Shown: positions 44,640-54,836, counted from the first letter of the stretch. The stretch is DNA of 64,000 nucleotides from DATGMS01 sp035303945 (GCA_035303945.1 DATGQZ010000050.1:124001-188000); one strand, 5' to 3'. Notes: a model not told the origin generated them from the sequence alone. A program made the numbers and translations.

Positions 44640-45545
44640 ATGTTTGAAGAATACCTGAATATAGACACTGATACGAGGCACCGCATCGTTCAGAGTGTCC
44701 TGATTATCCTCGTATTGTGGATACTCAATAAGCTTGCTTCTAGACTTTTTGCCCATGGGACGGTTGAAGAAATTCGAAAACAATACCACTGGCGCAAAAC
44801 CATTGAATACTCGCTTTTTAGCATTGGTGCTCTGATGCTGGGAAACCTTTGGATCAGCAATTTCCAGTTTATCGTCACCTTTTTAGGTATACTTTCAGCC
44901 GGTATCGCCATCGCACTGAAAGATGTTTTTATGAACATCGCCGGATGGGCGTTTATTTATCTCCGAAAGCCTTTTGATGTTGGCGACCGGATCCAGGTGG
45001 GAAAAGTTAAAGGGGATGTTATTGATCTTACCTTATTTCAGTTTACCATTCTCGAGATTGGCAACTGGGTGGATGCCGACCAAAGTACAGGTAGAATCAT
45101 CCATGTACCTAACTTGAAAGTTTTTGTAGAACCCCAAGCCAATTATTCTCAAGGGTTCAACTATATCTGGAATGAACAAACGATCTTTATCACCCTGGAC
45201 AGTGACTATAAAAAAGCAAAAGCCATCATCACAGAGATTTTGAATTCCCTTTTGCTGGATGAAATTGCCACTGCGGAAGCCGAATTCAAAAGGGCCAGAG
45301 ACAAGCACCTGATCGTATACAATCAATTTGCTCCTGCCGTCTTTGTTGATATTACTGAAAGAGGCGTACAGATAGCCATGCGTTATCTCTGCAATCCCAG
45401 AAAGCGGCGCATGATCCACCACACCATTACAGAAGCCATTTTAGAACGATTCTCCCAAGAAAAAAATATTCAGCTCGCTTACCCTACTACTACCGTTTAC
45501 CACAAAAACAACGGCGGACCGGGCGCACCTCCCATTACACTTTGA
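44640..45545 (+). CDS. small-conductance mechanosensitive channel, MscS family
   Basis: 301 residues. Three or four N-terminal helices, the last pore-lining one glycine/alanine-rich (LGILSAGIAIALKDVFMNI), followed by the beta domain (AFIYLRKPFDVGDRIQV, GDVIDLTLFQFTILEIG) and IIHVPNLKVF. The C-terminal cytoplasmic domain is about 120 residues. It opens under membrane tension and releases solutes on hypo-osmotic shock. Confidence 0.93.
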   Translation: MFEEYLNIDTDTRHRIVQSVLIILVLWILNKLASRLFAHGTVEEIRKQYHWRKTIEYSLFSIGALMLGNLWISNFQFIVTFLGILSAGIAIALKDVFMNIAGWAFIYLRKPFDVGDRIQVGKVKGDVIDLTLFQFTILEIGNWVDADQSTGRIIHVPNLKVFVEPQANYSQGFNYIWNEQTIFITLDSDYKKAKAIITEILNSLLLDEIATAEAEFKRARDKHLIVYNQFAPAVFVDITERGVQIAMRYLCNPRKRRMIHHTITEAILERFSQEKNIQLAYPTTTVYHKNNGGPGAPPITL

Positions 45546-45811
45546 CCTATTTAATGACTGTACTTCCTCAGTATTCACAATAGATGCCCTCCCAGCTGGA
45601 AAAAGCGTCATCTAAGCAGTTCCTTCTACCACTGCAGATCCAGGGACTAAAGTACATGTTAAGTTTTTTTCCTTTTTGCCGCGGAACATATTTTTGGGGA
45701 TCATTTGCTATTTTATTTCCCATTCACTACTTTTCATAGCATAAAAAATATAATATGAACCATTCCCTAAAACTTTAGCCCATAAATGAACTTATACTTA
45801 ACTCCCAAATC

Positions 45812-48800
45812 ATGAAACACAAATTTCTACAGCCATTTCAGGGCTCTCGAAAATGGATGACCTTCGCTCTGACGGCGCAATTGATGGTTGCAGCGAGCGC
45901 CGCTGAGGGACATCCATTTGAACACAAGTCCACCCTCCATTCGTCCACTACTATGGTAAAAGGGCTTTTTGACGTAACGATAACGGGTACGGTAACGGAT
46001 GCTAATGGAGAGCCCATTCCTGGCGTTACCGTTATGGTAAGCGGAACCACTATCGGCACTGCAACTGACCTTGACGGCAAGTATTCCTTGGAAGTTCCTG
46101 AAGGGTCTACATTAACTTTCTCTTTTATCGGGTACGTTACCCAAAATGTGCCGGTAGGGCAGCAAAGCACGATTAACATCACAATGACAGAAGATACTGC
46201 CTCTCTGGATGAGGTAGTTGTAATTGGGTATGGAACCGCGAAGAAGAGTGACCTCACAGGCTCAGTAGCCAGAATTAACCTGCAAGATAAGGCTACGCAC
46301 GCTAACGTCAACCTCTTACAAGCGCTGGTAGGAGCTTCGCCAGGTATCAATCTCGAAGGAAGAGGCGGCGCCGCAAGCGAGCCTGACCTTTCAATTCGAG
46401 GAAAAACCTCCTTGTCAGCATCGGACGGGCCGTTGATTGTGCTGGACGGCGTCATTTACAATGGAAGTATCTCCAATATCAACATCAATGATGTAGAGAC
46501 CATAGATGTGCTAAAAGATGCAAGTGCTGCCGCGGTATATGGTTCTCGATCTGCCAATGGGGTATTGCTGATCACAACCAAAAAAGGCAAATCCGAAAAA
46601 CCCATTATTTCCTTTGGCATGTACACTGGCTTTCAAGACATGACCAACAATCCTATGCGTGTCATGAATGCTGAAGAATTTGCCGTTAGGCTTGTTGACT
46701 TTGACCATCAAAGCAAACTGTACAACTGGTACGCCACCAACCCGAGCAGCCAGGAAGGCCGTCCACAAAGGGCCGACATTACCAATCGGGAAACAGTGGC
46801 TTCCTTCTTGAAAACTTACGAAGAACAACAAAACTATTTGGCGGGCAATGATATCAATTGGGTAGATGAGGTACTGCAAGTGGCGCCGATGCAAAGCTAT
46901 AACCTCAGCCTTCAAGGCCGTTCCGACCGTTCTTCATACTACCTTTCCGGCTCCTACACCGATGTGGAAGGGATTCAACTTAATGATGTCTTCAAAAGGC
47001 TGACTGTTCACACCCAACTGGAGAGCCAGGTCAACGATTGGCTCAGTGTTGGCTTAAATGCCACCTATAGCAATAGGGACAATTCCGGCATAGCCGCAAG
47101 TCTCGCGAATGCCCGTATTGCCAGCCCATTGGTAAATAACTATATTGGACAACCCAACTATGACATTTACCTGGGGGGAGAATTATTTCAACCCTACCCT
47201 TTGGTCAACCTGTTTATAGATAACTCCGATATCAGTAGAGAGTTGTTTGCAGTGGGAACGGCCAAGATTACCATTCCATGGGTAAAGGGGCTTAGGTATG
47301 AATTCAACTACTCCAATGTATATTCTACCAGAAACAACAATACCTTCAATCCTAGTAATACGCCTTCTGGAGTGAACAACCGTGGCTATGCTGTCAAAAA
47401 CCCCTCTGAAACCAAAGACTGGAATATCAATAATATCCTTACCTACTCCAGAGAGTTTGGCGACCATTCCGTCAATGCAACCCTATTGTTTAGCCGAGAA
47501 GGTCGTTCAGGAAGTTCTTCTACCTTAACTGCTGCGGGATTTGACAATGAAATCCTCGGCTACAACAATATGGGATTGGGAGAAATTGCTACCGTAGCCT
47601 CCACCGCGTGGGAAGAAAACAGTTTGGCATATATGGCTAGGGCCAACTATAGTTACCTATCCCGGTACATGTTTACCGGAACAGTCAGGCGCGATGGCTT
47701 CTCAGGCTTCGGAGCGGGCAACAAATGGGCAACCTTTCCTTCCCTGTCCTTGGCGTGGGTAGCATCAGAGGAAGGATTCCTCCAAAGCTCCGATCTGTAC
47801 CTGAAGCTCAGAACCTCTTGGGGCAAAAACGGCAACCAAGGTATCGGAAGGTATTCCAGTTTGTCGCGTATGGGAACCCGATATTATGTATATGGACAAA
47901 ATACGGCTATAGGATTATACCCTAGCACGTTGGGCAATGTCAACTTGGCCTGGGAGACAACTACTTCGTACAATGTGGGCGTAGACTTCGGGATCCTGCA
48001 AAATAGAATAACCGGATCTATTGATGCTTACACTGCCAACACCACGGATGTGCTGGTGAGAAGGCAACTTCCCCGGGCAGCCGGCTATGCCAACATCTGG
48101 ACAAATATCGGCGGTATTAACAACAAGGGCTTGGAATTCGAGCTCAAGACCATCAATATCGACCGTAGAATCCGCTGGGAAAGCAATTTTGCCTTTGCCT
48201 TGAACCGAGATGAGATAACTAAGCTCTATGGCGGAGAAAATGACAGGGATATCGGCAATGGCTGGTTCGTGGGCGAATCCATCAGCGCCATCTACGACTA
48301 CGAAATGGCAGGCGGGGTTTGGACCGAAGAAGAATTTTTTAGCGGGAATATACTGCCAGGTTGGTACCCCGGTCAATTTCGATATGTGGATCAAAATGGG
48401 GATGGATCCATTGATCCTACCAATGACAGAGCAGTGATCGGCTATGAAGCACCAAGTTACCGCTTTAGTATTAATAATACGCTGCAATACAAGAATTTCA
48501 CCTTGTCGGTCTTTATTAATTCTATTCAGGGAGGTAAAAAGTATTATATGGCCGACAATGCAGAAATGATCAACCCACTCTTTTATTTTCCGGAAAGAAG
48601 GAACAACTCCGCCATCAATGACTATTGGAGGCCAGATGCACCTACGACCAATACCACAGGCATCTACAATGTCCCATTGCGCCAAAGCGGCGTCTATCAA
48701 AGCAGAAGCTTTGTGCGCCTTCAGGACGTATCACTCGGCTATACCTTCGGAAGAGCCTTCCTAGATAAACTCAAATTACAATCAGCACAGGTATACGTAT

Positions 48801-48913
48801 CCAGCAAAAATCCTTACGTCTGGACCAACTGGCAAGGATGGGATCCAGAAATCGGGGTAAGCGATACGCCTTTGATGCGAAATGTCATTGTCGGTTTAAA
48901 CCTAAGTTTCTAA
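45812..48913 (+). CDS. SusC/RagA-family TonB-linked outer-membrane transporter
   Basis: 1033 residues. An N-terminal signal region (WMTFALTAQLMVAASAAEG) is followed by a carboxypeptidase-regulatory-like domain (ITGTVTDANGEPIPGVTVMV, then FSFIGYVTQNVPVG). The SusC plug signature is VVVIGYGTAKKSDLTGSV, with IRGKTSLSASDGPLIVLDGV and DVLKDASAAAVYGSRSANGV. A 22-strand barrel ends in MRNVIVGLNLSF. It imports a ligand across the outer membrane with its SusD partner, 32 bp downstream. No sigma/anti-sigma or hybrid regulator stands beside it. Confidence 0.96.
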   Translation: MKHKFLQPFQGSRKWMTFALTAQLMVAASAAEGHPFEHKSTLHSSTTMVKGLFDVTITGTVTDANGEPIPGVTVMVSGTTIGTATDLDGKYSLEVPEGSTLTFSFIGYVTQNVPVGQQSTINITMTEDTASLDEVVVIGYGTAKKSDLTGSVARINLQDKATHANVNLLQALVGASPGINLEGRGGAASEPDLSIRGKTSLSASDGPLIVLDGVIYNGSISNININDVETIDVLKDASAAAVYGSRSANGVLLITTKKGKSEKPIISFGMYTGFQDMTNNPMRVMNAEEFAVRLVDFDHQSKLYNWYATNPSSQEGRPQRADITNRETVASFLKTYEEQQNYLAGNDINWVDEVLQVAPMQSYNLSLQGRSDRSSYYLSGSYTDVEGIQLNDVFKRLTVHTQLESQVNDWLSVGLNATYSNRDNSGIAASLANARIASPLVNNYIGQPNYDIYLGGELFQPYPLVNLFIDNSDISRELFAVGTAKITIPWVKGLRYEFNYSNVYSTRNNNTFNPSNTPSGVNNRGYAVKNPSETKDWNINNILTYSREFGDHSVNATLLFSREGRSGSSSTLTAAGFDNEILGYNNMGLGEIATVASTAWEENSLAYMARANYSYLSRYMFTGTVRRDGFSGFGAGNKWATFPSLSLAWVASEEGFLQSSDLYLKLRTSWGKNGNQGIGRYSSLSRMGTRYYVYGQNTAIGLYPSTLGNVNLAWETTTSYNVGVDFGILQNRITGSIDAYTANTTDVLVRRQLPRAAGYANIWTNIGGINNKGLEFELKTINIDRRIRWESNFAFALNRDEITKLYGGENDRDIGNGWFVGESISAIYDYEMAGGVWTEEEFFSGNILPGWYPGQFRYVDQNGDGSIDPTNDRAVIGYEAPSYRFSINNTLQYKNFTLSVFINSIQGGKKYYMADNAEMINPLFYFPERRNNSAINDYWRPDAPTTNTTGIYNVPLRQSGVYQSRSFVRLQDVSLGYTFGRAFLDKLKLQSAQVYVSSKNPYVWTNWQGWDPEIGVSDTPLMRNVIVGLNLSF

Positions 48914-48945
48914 TCCATGCCGTTGAGACTAAAAAGAAAGAAACC

Positions 48946-50661
48946 ATGAATCAGCATATATTTATTATTTCTAAAAGGGTACTTGCCGCTATTACTATAG
49001 CCCTGTTCACCTTCACCTCATGCAATGAGGACATACTCGATGAAAAACCCCTTGACTTCTTATCTCCAGATAACGCATATTTGACCGAGCAGGGTGCTAT
49101 GCAAGGCATTACCGCTATTCATGATCGGGTACGCTCTGCTTATTATTCATTTGGGGAGTTTGGCGTGATGAACTGGGCCACGCACGGGTCAGATCTGGGA
49201 TACAATGGTGAAATTCCCGCAGCAGGCACCCTTTACCTCAATTCATACAATGATATGACACCGGTGTGGAGGAATGTTGTTGATACCTGGAATTCAGGCT
49301 TTGAAATCATCCAATGGGCAACCCTACTCATAGATAAAGTCGAACAAGCCGACCCTGAGGTGTTTCAGGAAGGAGAAGTGGGCAAAAACAAATACATTGC
49401 AGAAGCTAGATTTTTTCGGGCTTTCGCTTATCGCTACCTCGTTTCTACCTACGGCGACATTCCCCTCATTACCGAACCGGTCAATTCAGCCAAGGCCGAT
49501 TTTATCCGTAATCCTGTAGCTGAAATCCATGCCTTAATGGAGGAGGATTTTAAGTTTGGTACTGTACACCTGCCGAAACCGGGTGAAGAGGATGCTCCGG
49601 GCAGAATCACCCAGGGCCCCGCTTGGCATTATTTGGCAGAGACCTATCTGGAGCAAGGCCGACCAGAGCTGGCATTAGAGGCCGCCAATCAAGTAATTGA
49701 GGGCTATAATTACGATTTGATGACCACCCGATTTGGCACAAAGCTTGGAAATGATGTCTTTGGCTCAGGCGATGTGTTCCACGATCTGTTTGGTTATGGT
49801 AATCACAACCTGCCCGAAAACAAGGAGGCCATGTGGGTGATTCAGGTAGAACCCTTTATTGTAGGCGGTGGACAAATTCAAAGCGCTTATATCTTTGGCC
49901 CAAGGTATTTTGATTTGGGTTTGGCGCCTGATGGTAAAAAAGCAATTTTGGGCGAAATGTACAACGGCATGTATACGGGCTATTCCGATACATTAGGTAG
50001 ACCAACAGCCAACGTACGTGGTACTAATTTGGTGTATTATTACATCTGGGAAGACAATTGGAACAATGATATCAGGAATGCGGAACACAACTTAAAACGC
50101 AACTTCTATTTTGATAATCCCGAGTCCAAATACCACAAGCAAAAAATAGACTTTAGCCTCTATGATCCTCCTCGCCCTGACCCCATTGCAGATACCTGCA
50201 AAATCCTGTTTCCCATACACATCAAGATGACAGACCCGCTGAACTATTTCCTACAGCCTAACAGGTCAGGAGGAGGGATTACCCATAAAGATTGGTACGG
50301 GCTGCGCTTTGCTGAAACCTTACTGCTCAGAGCGGAAGCACACTTAGCACTTGGAAATAAGGAATTGGCTGCCGCAGACATCAACCGCGTTAGAGAAAGA
50401 TCCAACGCCAAGCCAGTTTCGGCAGACGAGGTGGATATTGACTATCTCTTAGATGAAAGGGCTAGGGAGCTCTATGGTGAAGAATGGCGCTTGATCATCC
50501 TTAGGCGAACTGGTAAGCTATTGGAAAGAGTCAGAAAGTACAATGACAATCCCTTATGTCCTGGCGCATTTATCAAGGAGCATAACTTCCGCTGGCCGAT
50601 TCCTCAAGAGCAAATTGACCTTAACGTAGATGCAGACTTCCCACAAAATCAGGGATACTAG
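48946..50661 (+). CDS. SusD/RagB-family nutrient-binding lipoprotein
   Basis: 571 residues from MNQHIFIISKRVLAAITIAL; the frame is open upstream within susC but this start has the signal and lipobox (FTFTSC, Cys 26). The SusD pattern is seen in EDILDEKPLDFLSPDNAYLT, ARFFRAFAYRYLVSTYGDIP, TPR-like helices (WHYLAETYLEQGRPELALEA) and the C-terminal LLRAEAHLALGNKELAAADI and DERARELYGEEWR. It caps the SusC barrel and captures the ligand. No glycoside hydrolase or peptidase follows, so the substrate is unknown. Confidence 0.95.
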   Translation: MNQHIFIISKRVLAAITIALFTFTSCNEDILDEKPLDFLSPDNAYLTEQGAMQGITAIHDRVRSAYYSFGEFGVMNWATHGSDLGYNGEIPAAGTLYLNSYNDMTPVWRNVVDTWNSGFEIIQWATLLIDKVEQADPEVFQEGEVGKNKYIAEARFFRAFAYRYLVSTYGDIPLITEPVNSAKADFIRNPVAEIHALMEEDFKFGTVHLPKPGEEDAPGRITQGPAWHYLAETYLEQGRPELALEAANQVIEGYNYDLMTTRFGTKLGNDVFGSGDVFHDLFGYGNHNLPENKEAMWVIQVEPFIVGGGQIQSAYIFGPRYFDLGLAPDGKKAILGEMYNGMYTGYSDTLGRPTANVRGTNLVYYYIWEDNWNNDIRNAEHNLKRNFYFDNPESKYHKQKIDFSLYDPPRPDPIADTCKILFPIHIKMTDPLNYFLQPNRSGGGITHKDWYGLRFAETLLLRAEAHLALGNKELAAADINRVRERSNAKPVSADEVDIDYLLDERARELYGEEWRLIILRRTGKLLERVRKYNDNPLCPGAFIKEHNFRWPIPQEQIDLNVDADFPQNQGY

Positions 50662-50676
50662 AAATGATTATTATCA

Positions 50677-50712
50677 AGAGGGGGTAGTTCACTTAGAACT
50701 ACCTCTTTTTAA
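50677..50712 (+). terminator. terminator of the susCD pair
   Basis: GGTAGTTC/GAACTACC core with flanking AGAG/CTCT pairing (2-nt bulge), followed by TTTTT, 16 bp after the susD stop. Confidence 0.85.
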
Positions 50713-50724
50713 TGAGGTAAATAC

Positions 50725-52194
50725 CTAGTTTAAATCATCCTTAATCCCCAAACAATCTTTTAGTTTCTGCACCTGCTCTTCAGAACTCATCATCACCATC
50801 AACCTGTCTCCTGTCCGCACTCTGGTGAGTCCGTTGGGTGTAATGAACCTACTGCCCCTATTAATCAGCACCACCAAACAGGTACTTGGAAAGTCCAGCT
50901 GCATGATTTTCTTTCCATCGACAGCTGAGTTTTGAGGCAGCTCTATTTCTATCAAGGCGTTATCAAAATCATCCTCTAAATCTATAAGAGAACGCTTTTT
51001 CACGCGCTCCCGCATAGAAAGCCTCAGAAGCCTAGCTACAAAGGGTAAGGTAGTTGCCTGCAAGGCTATAGAGCTGATCACAATAAAAAAGACGACATTA
51101 AAAATCATCCCTGACTTCTCCACCCCCGCAATCAAGGGGTAGGTAGCAAACACGATAGGCACTGCCCCCCTTAAGCCCACCCAACTAATAAACAACTTCT
51201 CTTTAACATCATACTTGAAAATCCAAAGCGACAACCACACCCCTATTGGTCGGGCTACAAATATTAAAAAAAGAGATATCATCGTCCCCACCCCGATAAC
51301 AGGCAAAATTGCTTTTGGAAAAACCAGCAATCCTAATGTAATAAACATCATGATCTGCATCAGCCACTCCACACCGTCAAAAAATTTGATCATGCTCTGT
51401 TTATGGATCAGCTTGGAATTGCTTAGGGTCAACCCGGCTGTATAAACTGCCAAGAAACCATTCCCTTTGATGTATCCGGTAAATACAAACACCAATACCA
51501 CCAAACCAACCAATAACACAGGGTATAAACCTTCATAGGGCAGATTGATCCAATTCATAAGCATCACGATCAAGCGCCCCGACAGGTATCCGCCCAAGCC
51601 GCCAATAATCATCTGGAGAAAAAAATCGGGGACCAACGCTCCCAGTGTAGATCTTTCCACCGTAATCAGCGAAGTCATCCCAATGGTTAAAAAATAAGCC
51701 ATTGGATCGTTGCTGCCGGATTCTAATTCAAGCAAGGGCTTCAAATTTCCTTTGAGCCGCAGATTATTAGACCTAAGGATGGAGAAGACTGCAGCAGCAT
51801 CTGTGGAAGAAACAATAGATCCCAACAGTAGCCCTTCCTGCCAAGTAAAATCCCCCACCCAATAGGCAAACATACCTACTCCGACTGCAGTCAATAACAC
51901 TCCTAAGGTCGATAGGGTAACGCCGGGTGCCAATACTGGCCGTACGTCGGCCCATTGAGTGTCAATACCGCCTGAAAACAAAATGAAAATTAATGCAGTA
52001 ATCCCAAGATATTGGGCTATTCCCGGATCGCTAAAGGAAATATGACCGATGCCATCCGTGCCCGCTAATATGCCAATTGCGAGAAAAAACAGCAACACTG
52101 GGATGCCTACTTTTTCCCCGGTTTTACTAGCCAATATGCTGACTACTAACAATACAGCAAAGGTAAGGAGGATACTTTCTATAGATTGAAACAT
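50725..52194 (-). CDS. potassium/proton antiporter, CPA1 family with TrkA-C domain
   Basis: 489 residues. Twelve or so helices of a sodium/proton-exchanger fold, with GSIVSSTDAAAVFSILRSNN and LLELESGSNDPMAYFLTIG holding the conserved Asp residues; WVGLRGAVPIVFATYP follows later. The C-terminal cytoplasmic TrkA-C-like domain (PQNSAVDGKKIMQLDFPSTC, VRTGDRLMVMMSSEEQVQKL) is usual for CvrA/NhaP2 antiporters, which export potassium or sodium in exchange for protons. It stands 59 bp after the DUF3810 gene on the same strand. Confidence 0.92.
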   Translation of the reverse strand: MFQSIESILLTFAVLLVVSILASKTGEKVGIPVLLFFLAIGILAGTDGIGHISFSDPGIAQYLGITALIFILFSGGIDTQWADVRPVLAPGVTLSTLGVLLTAVGVGMFAYWVGDFTWQEGLLLGSIVSSTDAAAVFSILRSNNLRLKGNLKPLLELESGSNDPMAYFLTIGMTSLITVERSTLGALVPDFFLQMIIGGLGGYLSGRLIVMLMNWINLPYEGLYPVLLVGLVVLVFVFTGYIKGNGFLAVYTAGLTLSNSKLIHKQSMIKFFDGVEWLMQIMMFITLGLLVFPKAILPVIGVGTMISLFLIFVARPIGVWLSLWIFKYDVKEKLFISWVGLRGAVPIVFATYPLIAGVEKSGMIFNVVFFIVISSIALQATTLPFVARLLRLSMRERVKKRSLIDLEDDFDNALIEIELPQNSAVDGKKIMQLDFPSTCLVVLINRGSRFITPNGLTRVRTGDRLMVMMSSEEQVQKLKDCLGIKDDLN

Positions 52195-52253
52195 GTGGAT
52201 GGATCAAAACAAATTTCAATCCATCTTCTGCAGACAGCGCTTAATACTACTGA

Positions 52254-53327
52254 TTATGCCTCAGCTTCCTTTTTCCTCCAGGCATGACTTAGGGCAGGGA
52301 GCTGCGCATAACTCTGTACACCTTTTTTTACACCCTGGGTCTTCAGGAAAAGATCATTTGATTTTCTGGATAGGTTATCGAAAAGTGGCGGCGTCTCTCG
52401 TCCCTTCAGCAAAATGGAGATGATGTCATTTTTGATTCCGGGGTCCATACCCGCCGTCAGCAACTTATAATGTTCCGGATCTCTTCTGGACAATTCGCTT
52501 AGCTGATACCTGAACAATTGCAATTGTGAGGTATATTGCAACAAGACCTTGTGGCTTCGCATACCAACTACCCAAGCCATAAAATTTGCTTCTCCTTCAT
52601 CAGTAATGCCGAAGCTGTGGGCCATCTCATGGGCTATTGTAAATGGCTTTTCAAGATCATGTAAGCTCGGATCAATATAGCTTTCACCCGTATAGGGAAA
52701 GTATATGCCTAAAATCCCCATTCTTTTTAGAAACCCTGCCGGATACAATGCCTTTGTACGAGGATGCCCCAGGCTGTTAAACCCCAGTTGTGGCAACACA
52801 GCCTGCATCTCGGCACGAACTTCTCGCTCGAGTTCCATATAGGGAATAGTTTGTTCTATAGCAACTGTATCAGTACTTAATCCTGCACGCAGCTGGACCA
52901 AACGATTGTGGGTCAGCTCCATTTCCTCCAACAGTTCCTCCGGAGTTAACATTTGAGGTTCTATCCCAAGTTGTTGGTAGACCGGCACACGTTGATAATT
53001 GTATCCCCAAAGCAACAGAAAAAAGAAAATTAACCATCCGCAGAAGTTCAGCAGGGATCTGGAAAGATAGCACAGTTTATCCCTTAACGCTTCAGGTCTT
53101 CTGCTGGAAAAAAACATCCCACAAAAACAGACAATTATTATAACAAAAAACAGATAAACCGTGGGGAAGGGAAGCAGGGACAAAGTATAGTCAACCAACC
53201 ATCTGATAAGTGGAAAGATCGTCCTGGAATAAATGTGTTCCGTATGTGATGGGAACATTGCCGCAACACCTCGGAGCAACAGCGCCACAGCGCCTGCCAA
53301 CAATCCTAGCCACTTATTTATGCGCAT
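52254..53327 (-). CDS. DUF3810 membrane protein with zinc-peptidase motif
   Basis: 357 residues from MRINKWLGLLAGAVALLLRG. Three N-terminal helices are followed by an extracytoplasmic domain. KPFTIAHEMAHSFGITDEGE contains HEMAH, a HExxH zinc motif with a downstream Glu (EANFMAWVVG), as in gluzincin peptidases. ESYIDPSLHDLEKPFTI precedes it. DUF3810 is a Bacteroidota/Firmicutes family of unknown role. An upstream extension of 20 codons is in frame but unlikely. Confidence 0.85.
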   Translation of the reverse strand: MRINKWLGLLAGAVALLLRGVAAMFPSHTEHIYSRTIFPLIRWLVDYTLSLLPFPTVYLFFVIIIVCFCGMFFSSRRPEALRDKLCYLSRSLLNFCGWLIFFFLLLWGYNYQRVPVYQQLGIEPQMLTPEELLEEMELTHNRLVQLRAGLSTDTVAIEQTIPYMELEREVRAEMQAVLPQLGFNSLGHPRTKALYPAGFLKRMGILGIYFPYTGESYIDPSLHDLEKPFTIAHEMAHSFGITDEGEANFMAWVVGMRSHKVLLQYTSQLQLFRYQLSELSRRDPEHYKLLTAGMDPGIKNDIISILLKGRETPPLFDNLSRKSNDLFLKTQGVKKGVQSYAQLPALSHAWRKKEAEA

Positions 53328-53348
53328 AGACAGGGGAACGAAAACAGC

Positions 53349-53384
53349 GAAAGACCTGCTAGGGAAAACCAAGCAGGCCTTTAT
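53349..53384 (-). terminator. probable terminator after the Nfu gene
   Basis: On the minus strand AAAGGCCTGCT pairs with AGCAGGTCTTT (one mismatch) and a T-rich run follows. It separates the Nfu gene from DUF3810. Confidence 0.6.
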
Positions 53385-53404
53385 CAATAAAGTGCCATGG
53401 TAAA

Positions 53405-53986
53405 TTAAATGCCTTCTGCCTCTACTCCCTTAATTTCTGGAAGCATCCTCGTGAGCAAGTTTTCAATGCCAGCTTTTAATGTCACTGTACTGGAAGGACA
53501 GCCAGAGCAAGCTCCCTGCAACAATACCTTTACAATGCCATCCTCAAAGCTGTGAAATATAATAGCTCCGCCATCCTGTTCCACGGCCGGTCTAATATAT
53601 TCATCTAAGATGCCTTTGATTTTTTTGACAATTTCGCTGTCGTTTTCATCAAACAATGGATCTTTATCAAAAACCACATCAATAGCGTTTTTCCCGGCTT
53701 CAAAATAAGCTTTAATGTGGTCACGGATATGGTCACGGATTTCCAACCAGTCCACCTCTTCCGATTTGGTGACCGTAACAAAATTAGCAGCGATAAAGAC
53801 CCTTTCTACGGCAGCAAAATTGAAGAGTTCCTGCGCCAAGGGAGAGCTACCTGCACTTTCAGCGTGGGGAAAATCGAAGCTAACCCCATCATCCACCAAC
53901 ATAAAGTTCAGGACGAACTTGAGAGAATTGGGATTGGGATTGGCTTCCATATATATCTGTACCGGTCTTTTCTGAGTTTGTAGCAT
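53405..53986 (-). CDS. NifU/Nfu-type iron-sulfur carrier
   Basis: 193 residues from MLQTQKRPVQIYMEANPNPN. An Nfu N-terminal domain (YMEANPNPNSLKFVLNFMLV, FPHAESAGSSPLAQELFNF) is joined to a C-terminal NifU domain (IKGILDEYIRPAVEQDGGAI) with the cluster-binding CSGCPSSTVTLKAG. It transfers [4Fe-4S] clusters to apoproteins; users in the window include IspG and ActB. In-frame codons upstream lack conservation-like character. Confidence 0.93.
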   Translation of the reverse strand: MLQTQKRPVQIYMEANPNPNSLKFVLNFMLVDDGVSFDFPHAESAGSSPLAQELFNFAAVERVFIAANFVTVTKSEEVDWLEIRDHIRDHIKAYFEAGKNAIDVVFDKDPLFDENDSEIVKKIKGILDEYIRPAVEQDGGAIIFHSFEDGIVKVLLQGACSGCPSSTVTLKAGIENLLTRMLPEIKGVEAEGI

Positions 53987-54158
53987 GTTCGGTTGTATTT
54001 GTACTATAGCTATGGAAACATCAATTGCGCTGAATAGTTCCTTGTGAGAAAGCATTTAGGAAAATCCTTAAGCTTGCTTAAATATTCACTATCTTTATTA
54101 TAATTCCAAGGTTAAATCCGAAGAATGATTACATCTGGTTTGCCTAAATCTGATTATC

Positions 54159-54836
54159 GTGCTGCAAAGGAATGAAGTAGATATACTGGAAAAGAAACTT
54201 CCGCAGATTTCTGATGAAAGATTACGGTCTGCGTTAGCTGAGAATGGTACAGTGCGCAAGTACCAAGCGGGTGAAGCCATTATGAGCCCCGGAAAATTTA
54301 TCCGTTTTGTCCCACTGATTCTTGAAGGATCTATTAAAGTGATAAGAGCTGACGATGAGGGAAGGGAGCTGTTTCTGTACTACCTCCAGCCAGGTGAAAC
54401 CTGCGCCCTATCTTTGACCTGCTATAGCAGCGCAAAGCCCAGTGAAGTGAAAGCCATAGCCGAGGAAGACACCACAGTTTTAGCCATTCCTATCGAGCTA
54501 CACAATGAATGGATGACCGAGTACCGGCAGTGGAAAAAGTTTATAGCACTTACCTACCAATCCCGCTTTCAAGAATTGCTGAAAACTTTAGATGCAGTTG
54601 CCTTCAAGCGTCTCGATCAACGGCTGGTAGAGTATCTCATCGCTAAAATGACACTGCAGAAAATCAACCAAATCCAGATCACCCACCAAGAGATTGCTAC
54701 CGAACTTGGCACCTCTCGAGAAGTCGTCTCCCGCTTGCTGAAACAACTGGAAAAGAAAAGATGGATAGAGCTGGGCCGCAACATCATCTATATACGGGAA
54801 GACTTGGCGGAGTTAGCCGCCGAACACCATGATTAG
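54159..54836 (+). CDS. Crp/Fnr-family regulator with C-x5-C motif
   Basis: 225 residues, GTG start. The cyclic-nucleotide-binding-like beta roll (residues about 15-125) contains GRELFLYYLQPGETCALSLT, in which Cys82 and Cys88 form a CALSLTC motif. The dimer helix and winged helix-turn-helix follow (ITHQEIATELGTSREVVSRL). The recognition helix has R-E-x-x-S-R, which keeps the Arg-Glu...Arg of CRP that reads GTGA half-sites. There are no FNR-type N-terminal cysteines, so a [4Fe-4S] oxygen sensor is unlikely. It converges on SulP (4-bp overlap of the 3' ends) and is followed across SulP by sulfur-oxidation genes, suggesting sulfur-species sensing. Confidence 0.9.
   Translation: MLQRNEVDILEKKLPQISDERLRSALAENGTVRKYQAGEAIMSPGKFIRFVPLILEGSIKVIRADDEGRELFLYYLQPGETCALSLTCYSSAKPSEVKAIAEEDTTVLAIPIELHNEWMTEYRQWKKFIALTYQSRFQELLKTLDAVAFKRLDQRLVEYLIAKMTLQKINQIQITHQEIATELGTSREVVSRLLKQLEKKRWIELGRNIIYIREDLAELAAEHHD

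Noticed and set aside
45838..46455. 205-codon frame antisense to the susC 5' end
   Set aside because: Ser/Val/Pro-rich composition mirrors the codons of the real gene on the other strand.
47915..48700. 261-codon open frame antisense to susC
   Set aside because: It lies wholly inside the SusC barrel on the other strand and has no domain character; it is a shadow frame.
54159..54836. FNR-type oxygen sensor
   Set aside because: There is no N-terminal cluster of cysteines; only the C-x5-C pair in the sensor roll is present.
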